Origin: Selenomonas sp.
Lineage (GTDB): Bacteria; Bacillota; Negativicutes; Selenomonadales; Selenomonadaceae
Length of the DNA stretch: 24,358 nucleotides
Direction: 5' to 3'
NCBI RefSeq assembly: GCF_022771645.1
Contig: NZ_JALFCU010000103.1
Coordinates: 1-24,358 of the forward strand
Part shown: one piece after another, positions 8,242 through 16,255 of the stretch
Position numbering within the stretch: the stretch's first letter is position 1
Layout of the letters: every line of letters starts with the position of its first letter
The notes under the pieces: generated by a model
Database searches by the model: none
The model's input: the letters and a program-made list of their open reading frames with translations, nothing else
What the model was told of the DNA's origin: nothing
Position numbers and translations under genes: made by a program

Positions 8242-8820
8242 TCAAAATTCAATGCCGCGCTGTGCCTTGACGCCCTGCGCAAACGGATGCTTCACGAGAT
8301 GCATCTCCGTCACGAGGTCGGCGCGCGCGATGAGTTCTGGTGCAGCGACGCGCCCCGTCAGCACGACGTGGAGCGCCGGCGGCCGCGCGTCGAGCAGCGC
8401 GAGCACGTCGCTGACGTCCAGCAAGCCGAACTTCACGGCGTAATTGATTTCATCGAGGATCACGAGATCCCACGCGCCGCTCGTGATGGCCGCGCGCGCA
8501 TCCGCGAGCGCCTCTTGTGCTGCGCGCTGATGCTCCGCCGCATCGACGTCGCCTTTGCGCGTGAATCCTTTGCCCATCTGCCGCAGCTCGATCGTGCCGC
8601 CCGCTGCACTTTTTGCGAGCGCCGCGATGGCGTTGAGCTCGCCGCAGCGCCAGCCGCCTTTGATGAATTGCAGGATGAGCACGCGGAGCCCGTCGCCCCA
8701 TGCGCGCATGGCGAGGCCGAGCGCCGCCGTCGTCTTGCCCTTGCCGTCGCCCGTGTGCACGATGACGAGGCCGTGCGGCTGCTGCGTGTCCTTCACTGAT
8801 GCATTTTTTTCGTCCGACAA
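8242..8820 (-). CDS. cobO: Cob(I)yrinic acid a,c-diamide adenosyltransferase (CobO/BtuR type)
   Basis: A 192-residue cytosolic enzyme that transfers the 5'-deoxyadenosyl group of ATP to the cobalt of cob(I)alamin or corrinoid precursors, giving coenzyme B12. The P-loop is the reverse-type loop of this family, GDGKGKTT (residues 24-31), in VHTGDGKGKTTAALGLAMRA. It is followed by the family blocks LILQFIKGGWRCGEL, DLVILDEINYAVKFGLLDV and VVLTGRVAAPELIARADLVTEM. The start is a TTG at 8820 placed 7 nt after GGGAGG; no ATG fits better. It is the first gene of a two-gene unit with the glycosyltransferase and is divergent from the SGNH gene. B12 salvage fits a genome with a B12-binding radical SAM protein, but no other cobalamin gene and no cobalamin riboswitch is seen here. 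Confidence 0.93.
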   Translation of the reverse strand: MSDEKNASVKDTQQPHGLVIVHTGDGKGKTTAALGLAMRAWGDGLRVLILQFIKGGWRCGELNAIAALAKSAAGGTIELRQMGKGFTRKGDVDAAEHQRAAQEALADARAAITSGAWDLVILDEINYAVKFGLLDVSDVLALLDARPPALHVVLTGRVAAPELIARADLVTEMHLVKHPFAQGVKAQRGIEF

Positions 8821-8847
8821 AAAATCGCCTCCCGTTGTTCTTTTCTA

Positions 8848-8869
8848 TGATATACTATAGAGTATATCA
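8848..8869. promoter_or_regulatory. Symmetric divergent promoter / palindrome between cobO and the SGNH gene
   Basis: Arms TGATATACT (8848-8856) and AGTATATCA (8861-8869) form a 9-bp perfect inverted repeat around ATAG. Each arm reads as an extended -10 (TGnTATACT) on its own strand: 8848-8856 for the plus-strand gene and 8869-8861 for the minus-strand gene. No good -35 is seen at 17 bp for either, as expected for extended -10 promoters. Predicted leaders are about 28 nt (plus) and 34 nt (minus), each holding a ribosome binding site. It could also be a repressor operator. Confidence 0.65.
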
Positions 8870-8890
8870 CACTTCAGGAGTCTATCATCG

Positions 8891-10519
8891 TTGAAAAATA
8901 TTTTGAAATTCCCTGCTTTCCTCGCGCTCATCGCCGTCATGTGCCTCGCGCTCATCTTCGTCATCGAAAAGACGGATCCGTGGGGACGGCGTGACCAGCC
9001 GCTCGCGGCGGAATTCGTCGAAACAGAGCGCGGCCATCTGCGCTTCACATGGGAAAAGCTGCCATATCCGTGCTGGTATCGCGTCGAGACGTTTTCGAAA
9101 ACGACGGGGCGCGTCGACGGCGAGCCGGAGTATCATCTGCTTGAAAGCGCGACGACGCGCGAGAACCGCTACGACGTGCCGACGGGCGCGATCCCGATGT
9201 ACTACCGCGTGACGCCGTACGGCCTGTTCGGCCAGCTCGCCGAAGCGTCGAAGCCCGTCGAAAATCCGAACTACAAAGAGCCGCCGCAGCCCGTGACGAT
9301 CACGCACTACACGCCGAGCCACCCCGCGAGCTCCATGCCGTTCCTCGTCTGGCACGCCGTGCCGGATGCCGTCTGCTATGAAGTCGAGCTGCTCTCGGAG
9401 CCCCCACAGAGCGAAGGCGGCACGCAACCATCGAAGAACGGCCACCTCGAAAGCACGCACGACATCTTCACGAACGGCTGGCAGGCGGACTTGCGCAAGT
9501 ACAAAAAATACACGCAGCTCTACTACCGCGTGCGCGCGCTCGGCCTGCACCTCGGCGCGATCGGCGAATGGAGCGAGACCGAGCCCATCACGATCGACTG
9601 GACGCTCGACCCGCCCGACGCACCGCTCATCAATGACTTCGACCGCATGCCAAATTTCGCCATGCCGATCTATCCCGTCTACAGCTGGATCCCGTTGCAC
9701 GGCGTCGACCATTATGAAGTCGAGCTCATGACGGAGCCGACGCCGGACGAAAATGAGAACAACACGACGCCGCTACCGTACCGCGTCTGGCACCGCACCG
9801 TCAACTCCGCCGCGAACTGCTACGACGAATACGCGCGGCCGTACGCCGGCGACTACTACTGGCGCGTGCGCGCCGTCGACGCGCGCGGCAACACGATCGG
9901 CCATTACTCCGACACGGCGCATTTCGTGCAGCCCTCGCGCGAGTTCGTCAAGGCCGCGATGTTCGGCGACAGCATCACGCACGGCGGCGGCGCTGTCTCG
10001 TATCCGCCGTCCGCGCTCGAGTACAGCTATGCGACGTACCTCGACTTCCCCGCCGTCAACCTCGGGCGCAGCGGCGACACGAGCAAGATGACGCTCGCGC
10101 GTTTCAAGGAAGACGTCGTGCCGATGCACCCAGCGAACCTCCTCATCCTCACGGGCACGAACAGCTTGCGCGACGCGACGATCTCCGCGAACGACGTCAT
10201 CAAGGACCTCGCGCGCATCAAGTCCCTCTGCGAGGAAAACGACATCCGCCCGATTTTCCTGACGCTCATGCCGATTCACCCGGGCAACATCCGCTTCGCG
10301 TTCCACACGGACACCGACCCGAACTGGCGCGACAAGATGAACCACATCAACGCCTACATCAAGGCGCAGCCGTATTTCATCGACCTCGAACCGTATTTCT
10401 ACGACGAGACGAAGACCGTGCTCGACACGAAGCTCTCGATTGACGGCCTGCATCCCGACATCCAGGGCAAAATGCTCATGGGCGAGATCATCAACATGCA
10501 TCAGGACGAGCTGCAATAA
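8891..10519 (+). CDS. Membrane-anchored SGNH/GDSL hydrolase with three FN3-like repeats
   Basis: A 542-residue protein. A Lys-containing N-terminus and a hydrophobic helix (residues 7-25) without a lipobox or clear cleavage site suggest a signal anchor with the bulk outside the cytoplasm. Three beta-sandwich, FN3-like repeats follow, at about 38-123, 134-236 and 243-348. Each carries a Trp in the first strands, a YEVEL/YRVET strand and a YYRVRA or YWRVRA strand. The SGNH domain spans about 354-540: catalytic Ser S361 in FGDSITHGG, the block II Gly in NLGRSGDTS, N424 in LTGTNS, and D518/H521 in DGLHPD. All four SGNH blocks are intact, so an active esterase or deacetylase is likely; substrate unknown, perhaps acetylated surface glycan. 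The start is a TTG at 8891, 10 nt after CAGGAG. It is the only plus-strand gene here, monocistronic, ending at a strong terminator. Confidence 0.88.
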   Translation: MKNILKFPAFLALIAVMCLALIFVIEKTDPWGRRDQPLAAEFVETERGHLRFTWEKLPYPCWYRVETFSKTTGRVDGEPEYHLLESATTRENRYDVPTGAIPMYYRVTPYGLFGQLAEASKPVENPNYKEPPQPVTITHYTPSHPASSMPFLVWHAVPDAVCYEVELLSEPPQSEGGTQPSKNGHLESTHDIFTNGWQADLRKYKKYTQLYYRVRALGLHLGAIGEWSETEPITIDWTLDPPDAPLINDFDRMPNFAMPIYPVYSWIPLHGVDHYEVELMTEPTPDENENNTTPLPYRVWHRTVNSAANCYDEYARPYAGDYYWRVRAVDARGNTIGHYSDTAHFVQPSREFVKAAMFGDSITHGGGAVSYPPSALEYSYATYLDFPAVNLGRSGDTSKMTLARFKEDVVPMHPANLLILTGTNSLRDATISANDVIKDLARIKSLCEENDIRPIFLTLMPIHPGNIRFAFHTDTDPNWRDKMNHINAYIKAQPYFIDLEPYFYDETKTVLDTKLSIDGLHPDIQGKMLMGEIINMHQDELQ

Positions 10520-10533
10520 AAAATCCCACACGC

Positions 10534-10566
10534 AAAAAGGAACCTCCATCGCGAAGGTTCCTTTTT
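10534..10566. terminator. Bidirectional terminator between the SGNH gene and the alpha-galactosidase gene
   Basis: Arms AAAAAGGAACCT (10534-10545) and AGGTTCCTTTTT (10555-10566) form a perfect 12-bp inverted repeat with a 9-nt loop. The A and T runs at its ends make it a terminator on both strands. It lies 14 bp past the plus-strand stop and 18 bp past the minus-strand stop, serving both convergent units. Confidence 0.93.
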
Positions 10567-10584
10567 CTATGCCTTGATTTTGTG

Positions 10585-12837
10585 TCAGTCCGCTTTTTCG
10601 AGCACCCAGAGGTACGCCGCGAAATCCGTGTTGATCTTCGCGACGTTCAGCCCCTCTTGCATGAGCTCATCACCGTAGAACGTGCGGCCGACGAGCGTGC
10701 CCGTGCCGCTGCCATCGCTGTCATGCGAGAGCGACTGCGCGGGATAGTACGCCGCGACCTTGTACTCGGCGTCGGCGTCAAGGCCGACGAGGCGCAGGCG
10801 GCGGATCGGGGTGCAGGGCTCGGAGAGGGCCTTGAAATAGAAGAGCGCGATCTCGCTCCCGTCTTCCGACGTGAACATCCACGCCGTTTCGTTCCGCGTG
10901 CCTTCGAACGGCGACAGCAGGCGCGTGAACGTGCCGAGCTGGATCGTCGGGCGCAGGCGCTTGTAGAGCGCGATATGCTCTTTCACCTGCTGTTTTTCCG
11001 CGTCGCTCATGCGCGTGATGTCCATCTCGTATCCGTAGCAGCCCATCATCGCCGCGAACGCGCGCGTCTGCATCGGCGTCACGCGGCCGACTTGATGGTT
11101 CGGCGTGACGGAGACGTGCGCGCCCATCGTGATGGGCGGGAACGCGTAGCTCGTGCCCGTCTGGATGGCGAGGCGGCAGATAGCATCCGTGTCGTCGCTC
11201 GTCCACGTCTGCGGCATATAGTAGAGCATCGCGGCATCAAAGCGACCGCCCCCGCCCGAGCAGCTCTCGAACAGTACGTCTGGATACGCCTGCGTGATGC
11301 GCTCGAGCACAGCGTACAGGCCGAGCACGAAACGGTGCTTCGTCTCGCGCTGATGCTCAGGCGCGCGCCCTGCGGAAAACGCTTCCGTCAGATGGCGGTT
11401 GAAATCCCACTTGACGTAATCGACCGCACCGGTCGCGAGGATGTCGCAGACGGACTTCACGATGTAGTCCTGCACCTCTTGACGCGACAGGTCGAGCACG
11501 AGCTGGTGGCGGCTGAAAGACGACGGATAATCAGGCACGTGCAGCGCCCAGTCGGGATGCGCGCGATAGAGGTCGCTGTCCTTCGAAATCATTTCAGGTT
11601 CGAACCAGAGGCCGAACTTCAGGCCGCGCTTGTGCGCGCTCGCTGCGACGCCTTCGAGGCCGCCCTTGAGCTTCGCGCGGTTGACCTGCCAGTCGCCGAG
11701 CGAGCTGTTGTCGTCCTCGCGATGGCCGAACCAGCCGTCGTCGAGCACCATGAGCTCGATGCCGAGGTCGGCAGCACAGGCCGCGAGGTCGTCAAGTTTC
11801 TGGTCGTCGAAGTCGAAATACGTCGCTTCCCAGTTGTTGACGAGGATGGGACGCACGGCGTGCTGATATTTTCCGCGCAGCAGATGCTCGCGGTACGCGC
11901 GGTGGAACGCCTGCGACATGCCGTTCAGGCCATCGTGCGCGTAAGCGATCACGACTTCCGGCGTCTGGAACGCTTCGCCCGGCGCGAGCGTCCACGCAAA
12001 ATCATCAGGGTTGATTCCCACGACGACACGCGTCGTGCCGAACTGCTCGACCTCCGTCGCCATCCGGAAGCTGCCGCTGTAGATGAACGAGAAGCCGTAG
12101 ACGTCGCCCGCGAGTTCGTCCGTGTTCGGACGCGTGAGCGCGAGGAACGGCGACTGCTGGTGCGAGCTCGCGCCGCGCAAGCTGCCCGTGAGCTGCACGC
12201 CGCGCATGAGGCGGATGCGCTCGAGCGAACGCTCGGCCGCATGGCCCCCGTACAGGCTCAAACGGTCAAAATCATGATCGGGAAAATCGAGGCAGAGGCT
12301 CGCGGCGTTCTCGAGGCGCAGCGATTCGCTCCCCGTATTCACATAGCGCACGGAGCGCGTTAGCACGCCGTCACTCGCGAAGACCGTGTACGACAGGATC
12401 GCTTTCATGCGGCCGTGCGTATCCGTGAGCGTGACTTCGAGCGTCTCCGCCTCGTCGCCCTTAGCATAGAGCACGGGCAGTCCTTCGAGCTTCGGCTTGC
12501 CCTTTTTGATTTCGTAACCTTCATACCAGAGCTCGACGACATTCGTGCCATTTTCGAGCACGACGTCGAGCGACGGGATGCGGAAATCGCCGTGGCCGTT
12601 CGTCGCGAATTCCTGCGGAACGACGTCGAGCGAGAACGTGCGCTCGTTCTCATACGCGCCCGGCTGCGGCGAGAAACCGCGGTCGATGGCCGGACGCTCC
12701 GCGCTGCCGCGGAACGCGCGCAGCGGGCGTCCGAAGTACTGATGCAGCAGATACTTGCCGCGCTCGACGGAGAAGCAATAGCTGAAGCGGTCGTTCTTCA
12801 GATGAAAGACGTGGTTCGTTTCGTCAAACGTAATCAT
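10585..12837 (-). CDS. GH36 alpha-galactosidase
   Basis: A 750-residue cytosolic enzyme with no signal peptide. It hydrolyses terminal alpha-1,6-galactosides such as melibiose, raffinose and stachyose. The order is N-terminal beta-supersandwich (about 1-330), (beta/alpha)8 barrel (about 330-650) and C-terminal beta domain. GH36 signatures seen: NNWEATYFDF, LDDGWFGHREDDNSSLGDW, GLWFEPEMIS, nucleophile D478 in YVKWDFNR, CSGGGGRFD, and acid/base D548 in TWTSDDTDA. The same residue numbers are, as I recall, the catalytic pair in the Geobacillus enzymes, so the alignment is nearly gap-free. The ATG at 12837 follows AAAAGGAG, 23 bp after the lacZ stop. It is the last gene of the galactoside operon; its product galactose would need a Leloir pathway encoded elsewhere. 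Names used for this family include agaA, rafA and melA; I do not choose one. Confidence 0.96.
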   Translation of the reverse strand: MITFDETNHVFHLKNDRFSYCFSVERGKYLLHQYFGRPLRAFRGSAERPAIDRGFSPQPGAYENERTFSLDVVPQEFATNGHGDFRIPSLDVVLENGTNVVELWYEGYEIKKGKPKLEGLPVLYAKGDEAETLEVTLTDTHGRMKAILSYTVFASDGVLTRSVRYVNTGSESLRLENAASLCLDFPDHDFDRLSLYGGHAAERSLERIRLMRGVQLTGSLRGASSHQQSPFLALTRPNTDELAGDVYGFSFIYSGSFRMATEVEQFGTTRVVVGINPDDFAWTLAPGEAFQTPEVVIAYAHDGLNGMSQAFHRAYREHLLRGKYQHAVRPILVNNWEATYFDFDDQKLDDLAACAADLGIELMVLDDGWFGHREDDNSSLGDWQVNRAKLKGGLEGVAASAHKRGLKFGLWFEPEMISKDSDLYRAHPDWALHVPDYPSSFSRHQLVLDLSRQEVQDYIVKSVCDILATGAVDYVKWDFNRHLTEAFSAGRAPEHQRETKHRFVLGLYAVLERITQAYPDVLFESCSGGGGRFDAAMLYYMPQTWTSDDTDAICRLAIQTGTSYAFPPITMGAHVSVTPNHQVGRVTPMQTRAFAAMMGCYGYEMDITRMSDAEKQQVKEHIALYKRLRPTIQLGTFTRLLSPFEGTRNETAWMFTSEDGSEIALFYFKALSEPCTPIRRLRLVGLDADAEYKVAAYYPAQSLSHDSDGSGTGTLVGRTFYGDELMQEGLNVAKINTDFAAYLWVLEKAD

Positions 12838-12860
12838 GATGGACTCCTTTTCGCGAGCGG

Positions 12861-15800
12861 TCAGATGGCACGGAACGAGAACGCGAAGTGCTTCGTCTCA
12901 TTCTTCACCGTGTACTCGTCGAGCACCAGCGCACCCCAGCTGTCATCGCCGCCGACGCCGGCCTGTCCGAGCGACGCACGCAGATACGTGTGGTGCACGG
13001 CCGGCAGGTCGTACGGATGGCGCGCATTTTCAAGTTCGTGCGCGTTATACGGCAGCGCGGATGCTTCCATCGGCTGTCCAGCGAAAATCTTCAGCCCGCG
13101 GCCGCGATGATTCGTGACCGTCATCCAGCGGACGCCCGTGTGGTTGCCGCATTCCTGCGGCAGGAGATACGGCTCGACCTCGGCCTGCGTCGTCGTCTCG
13201 AAGATGCCGAGGCGTGCGCCCTCGCTGCGATCGCAGTAATTGTCACAAGGGCCGTTGCCGTAGAACTGCACCTGATCGTAGTCGGCGGACAGCTGGAACA
13301 CCATCGCGTAGTCCGGCAGTTCCGGCATGCCGTCCACCTTTTCATAGTCCATCGTCACCGCGACGACGCCGCCCGGCTGCACCGTATACGTCACGCGGCA
13401 CTGCGTAGCCGGATTCGTCGCGAGGTCGTACGTGAAGCGCACGGCAAGCGTCTCGCCCGCTTTTGCATCGTATTCCGCCGTGCCGTTTGCGCCGAACCAC
13501 TTGTACGCCGTCCATGCTTTGCCCGGCTCTTTGACCTCGATGAGGGCGCACTTGCGGTAGAGGCTCGCGAGCTTCCACTGCGCGAGCGCGAAGTCGCGGC
13601 CGTTGCCATGGTCGTTGTCGACCGGCGCGCGCCAGAAGCTCGGCACGGGCGCAGCCTCGATGAGCTCGACGCCGTTATACTTGTACGACGTCAAATTGCC
13701 GACGGCGCTCGAGAACAAAATCTCGAAACCCTCGCCCGATACGCCGAGGTTGATGTCCGACTTCACGATATGGAGCGGCTGCGGCTCGTTCTTTGCCGCG
13801 AGCGGCGCGGCATCTTCGTAGCGGTTCGCGCGCGCCGAGAGCCATGCGGATGCATCCGTCGCCGCTGCTTCCGCGACCTGATACACGCCCTGCCCGAACG
13901 CGATCTCGTAGCCCGCCTCCGCCCAGAGCGTCGTTTCCTTCAGGTGGAGCGAAGCCGTCAGCGCGTATTCGCCCGCGCCGAACGACGGCACGTCGAGCGC
14001 AATGGTCTTGCGCTCGCCCGGCAGGACGGACGGCGTTTCCTGCGCCTTCGTCCAGACCGTCACGCCGTCGCGCAGCAGTTCGAGACGCAGCTCGTACTCC
14101 GCCGCATCCGTGAACAGGCTCTTGTTCCAAATTTCGACGCTGCCTTTCTGCACCGTCAGCGTGAAATTCTGGTAGTTGAACTTCACGTCCTGGAGTTTCG
14201 TCGAGCCCTTGCGGTCGGCGAACACGATGCCGTCGCCGCTGAAGTTGCCGTCATTCGGACGGTCGCCGAAATCGCCGCCGTAACCGTACGCATCGTTGCC
14301 GTAACGGTCGCGATGCCAGACGGCCTGGTCGACGAAATCCCAGATGAAACCGCCCTGATAGCGCGGCTCGCAGTCGGAGAGCTCCGTGTATTTGTGCATG
14401 CCGCCGCAGCTGTTGCCCATGGCATGCGTGTACTCGCAGCAGATAAACGGCTTTTTCGGATGCTCGGCGAGGAACTTCTCGATGCCAGCGACCGGCGTGT
14501 ACATCTGGCTTTCCATGTCACTCGTGCCATTGTAGCTGCGATCCCAGAAAATGCTCTCGTAGTGCACGAGGCGGCTCGGGTCGACGCGGCGGAAGAACTC
14601 GCTCATCTCGTAGATGACCTTGCCGCCGCACGACTCGTTGCCGCACGACCAGATGACGATGGCCGCATGGTTCTTGTCGCGCTGGAACATGGAATTCGCG
14701 CGGTCGATGAGCGCGGCCTGCCATTCGTCGTGATTGTTCGGCACGACGAGGTCGGATGGCACATGGACGCCGTTCTTCTGCCAGCTGCCGTGCGTCTCCA
14801 TGTTCGTCTCGTCAATGACATAGAGTCCATAGATGTCAGCGAGCTCATAGATGCGGCTCTGGTTCGGGTAGTGCGACGTGCGCAACGCATTGATGTTATT
14901 GCGCTTCATCGTGATGATGTCTTGCTCGATCTCGCGTGGATCAATCGCGCGGCCGCGATAGCAATCGAACTCATGACGGTTCACGCCCTTGAACACGATA
15001 CGCTGACCGTTGATTTTCATGAGGCCATCTTCCATTTTGAATTCGCGGAAGCCGACGTTCTGCGGGATGACCTCGACGAGGGCGCCTGCCGCATCGCGGA
15101 CTTCGAGCAGCGCACGATAGAGATACGGATGCTCGGCGCTCCAGAGCTTCGCGTCCTTGATCTCGAGCGCGAGCGTCGCCTTGTCGCCGTCCGCCGCCGC
15201 TTTCGCATCGGCAACGGCCTTGCCGTCCGCGTCGTAGAGCGTCAGCGCAACCTGCTGGCCTGCGGCCTGCGCAAACGTCACATCGACCGTGAGTTTGCCG
15301 TCTTTGTAGTCATGCTCCGGCACGGCATGGACGAAGAGGTCGCGCACATGCGCCTGCGGCTCCGTGACGAGCTTCACCTCGCGGAACAGGCCGGAAAAAC
15401 GCCAGAAGTCCTGATCCTCGATCCAGCTGCCGGACGAGAAGCGCACGACGGACACGGCGAGCTTGTTCTCGCCCGCGACGAGCGCATCCGTGATGTCGAA
15501 CGTCGACGGCGTGAACGTGTCCTCGCTGTAGCCGATGTATTGCCCGTTGACGTAGACGACGAGCGCCGACTCCGCGCCGCCGAACTCGACGAAGACGCGC
15601 TGGCCATCCCACGCCTGCGGCACGGTGAAATACCGCACATACGAGCCGACGGGGTTGTCTTTCTGCGGAATTTCGCCGGGCTTCACGTCCTCATGGCCGT
15701 CCCACGGATACGTCATGTTCGTGTACTGCGGCACGCCGTAGCCTTCCATCTGCAGGTGCCCCGGCACGCGGATGGTCTCCCAGTCGCGGCAGTCGTAATC

Positions 15801-16007
15801 CGTTGCCTCGAAGCCGACCGGACGCGCCGCTACGTTTTTCGCGCAGCGGAACTGCCAGAGCCCGTTGAGGCTCAGTTCGAACGAGCTCTCCCCTTTCGCG
15901 AGCTCGGCGAAATCCTTGTAATAGCGATGGTCGCTGTGCGCCGCGACGCGGTTCTCTGTGAAGAACGTCGGGTCGGCGAGCTTTCCCCAATCGAATGCGT
16001 TTTTCAT
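12861..16007 (-). CDS. lacZ: Beta-galactosidase (GH2, LacZ type)
   Basis: A 1048-residue protein, close to the 1024 of E. coli LacZ. It cleaves lactose and other beta-galactosides in the cytosol; there is no signal peptide. The five-domain layout is recognisable: N-terminal jelly-roll sugar-binding domain (GLWQFRCAKN, RVPGHLQMEGYGVPQYTNM), an immunoglobulin-like domain, and the GH2 barrel (FKGVNRHEFDCYRGRAIDP, MKRNNINALRTSHYPN). Two further domains follow, ending in the Bgal small chain at about 770-1045 (FWRAPVDNDHGNG, YGNGPCDNYCDR, YLLPQECGNHTGVRWM). Acid/base E458 lies in SCGNESCGG and nucleophile E525 in FICCEYTHAMGNS; both are intact. The ATG at 16007 follows GGGGGGA. The upstream gap to the transporter gene holds the palindromic repeat. 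It is cotranscribed with the alpha-galactosidase gene. Confidence 0.97.
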   Translation of the reverse strand: MKNAFDWGKLADPTFFTENRVAAHSDHRYYKDFAELAKGESSFELSLNGLWQFRCAKNVAARPVGFEATDYDCRDWETIRVPGHLQMEGYGVPQYTNMTYPWDGHEDVKPGEIPQKDNPVGSYVRYFTVPQAWDGQRVFVEFGGAESALVVYVNGQYIGYSEDTFTPSTFDITDALVAGENKLAVSVVRFSSGSWIEDQDFWRFSGLFREVKLVTEPQAHVRDLFVHAVPEHDYKDGKLTVDVTFAQAAGQQVALTLYDADGKAVADAKAAADGDKATLALEIKDAKLWSAEHPYLYRALLEVRDAAGALVEVIPQNVGFREFKMEDGLMKINGQRIVFKGVNRHEFDCYRGRAIDPREIEQDIITMKRNNINALRTSHYPNQSRIYELADIYGLYVIDETNMETHGSWQKNGVHVPSDLVVPNNHDEWQAALIDRANSMFQRDKNHAAIVIWSCGNESCGGKVIYEMSEFFRRVDPSRLVHYESIFWDRSYNGTSDMESQMYTPVAGIEKFLAEHPKKPFICCEYTHAMGNSCGGMHKYTELSDCEPRYQGGFIWDFVDQAVWHRDRYGNDAYGYGGDFGDRPNDGNFSGDGIVFADRKGSTKLQDVKFNYQNFTLTVQKGSVEIWNKSLFTDAAEYELRLELLRDGVTVWTKAQETPSVLPGERKTIALDVPSFGAGEYALTASLHLKETTLWAEAGYEIAFGQGVYQVAEAAATDASAWLSARANRYEDAAPLAAKNEPQPLHIVKSDINLGVSGEGFEILFSSAVGNLTSYKYNGVELIEAAPVPSFWRAPVDNDHGNGRDFALAQWKLASLYRKCALIEVKEPGKAWTAYKWFGANGTAEYDAKAGETLAVRFTYDLATNPATQCRVTYTVQPGGVVAVTMDYEKVDGMPELPDYAMVFQLSADYDQVQFYGNGPCDNYCDRSEGARLGIFETTTQAEVEPYLLPQECGNHTGVRWMTVTNHRGRGLKIFAGQPMEASALPYNAHELENARHPYDLPAVHHTYLRASLGQAGVGGDDSWGALVLDEYTVKNETKHFAFSFRAI

Positions 16008-16039
16008 TTTATTGTCCCCCCGTAAAAATCAATCAAACT

Positions 16040-16239
16040 CAGCCCCCTCCCCGAGGGGGGAGGGCCACGAAGTGGCAGGGGGTGTGGCGAAGGTAGATCT
16101 GAACGAATCTCCACGATTGTGCAGTCGAAGGTAAAACTTCAGTCCACCTCCGACAAGACAATCGATATTCTTGTTACTTCCTACCTCCGACACACCCACC
16201 ACCGCTAACGCGGTCCCCCTCCCTCGGTGAGGGAGGCTG
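16040..16239. repeat. Palindromic MITE-like intergenic repeat, about 200 bp
   Basis: The two ends are imperfect inverted copies of about 55 bp. The left end (16040 on) begins CAGCCCCCTCCCCGAGGGG; the right end, read from 16239 backwards, begins CAGCCTCCCTCACCGAGGGA. Both continue with a small hairpin and then GGGTGTG and AGGTAG. Each end holds local hairpins, e.g. CCTCCCTC/GAGGGAGG and ACCGC/GCGGT on the right, GCCAC/GTGGC on the left. The middle also pairs (GATTGT with ACAATC, GTCG with CGAC), so the whole element can fold as one long hairpin. There is no credible coding frame. This type of CCTCCC/GGGAGG repeat is common in intergenic DNA of Firmicutes. It fills most of the 248-bp gap between the transporter and lacZ genes. 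No target-site duplication was established. Confidence 0.75.
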
Positions 16240-16255
16240 AAATTTGAGTGCTCGA

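Noticed and set aside
8821..8890. Cobalamin riboswitch before cobO
   Set aside because: The whole intergenic gap is 70 bp and holds only a promoter palindrome and two ribosome binding sites, with no B12-box-like element.
12888..16025. A 1045-codon open frame on the plus strand, opposite lacZ
   Set aside because: It is the antisense shadow of a GC-rich gene whose codon usage avoids stop codons on the opposite strand. The translation is Arg/Ala/Val-rich and resembles no family, while the lacZ frame has intact catalytic motifs.
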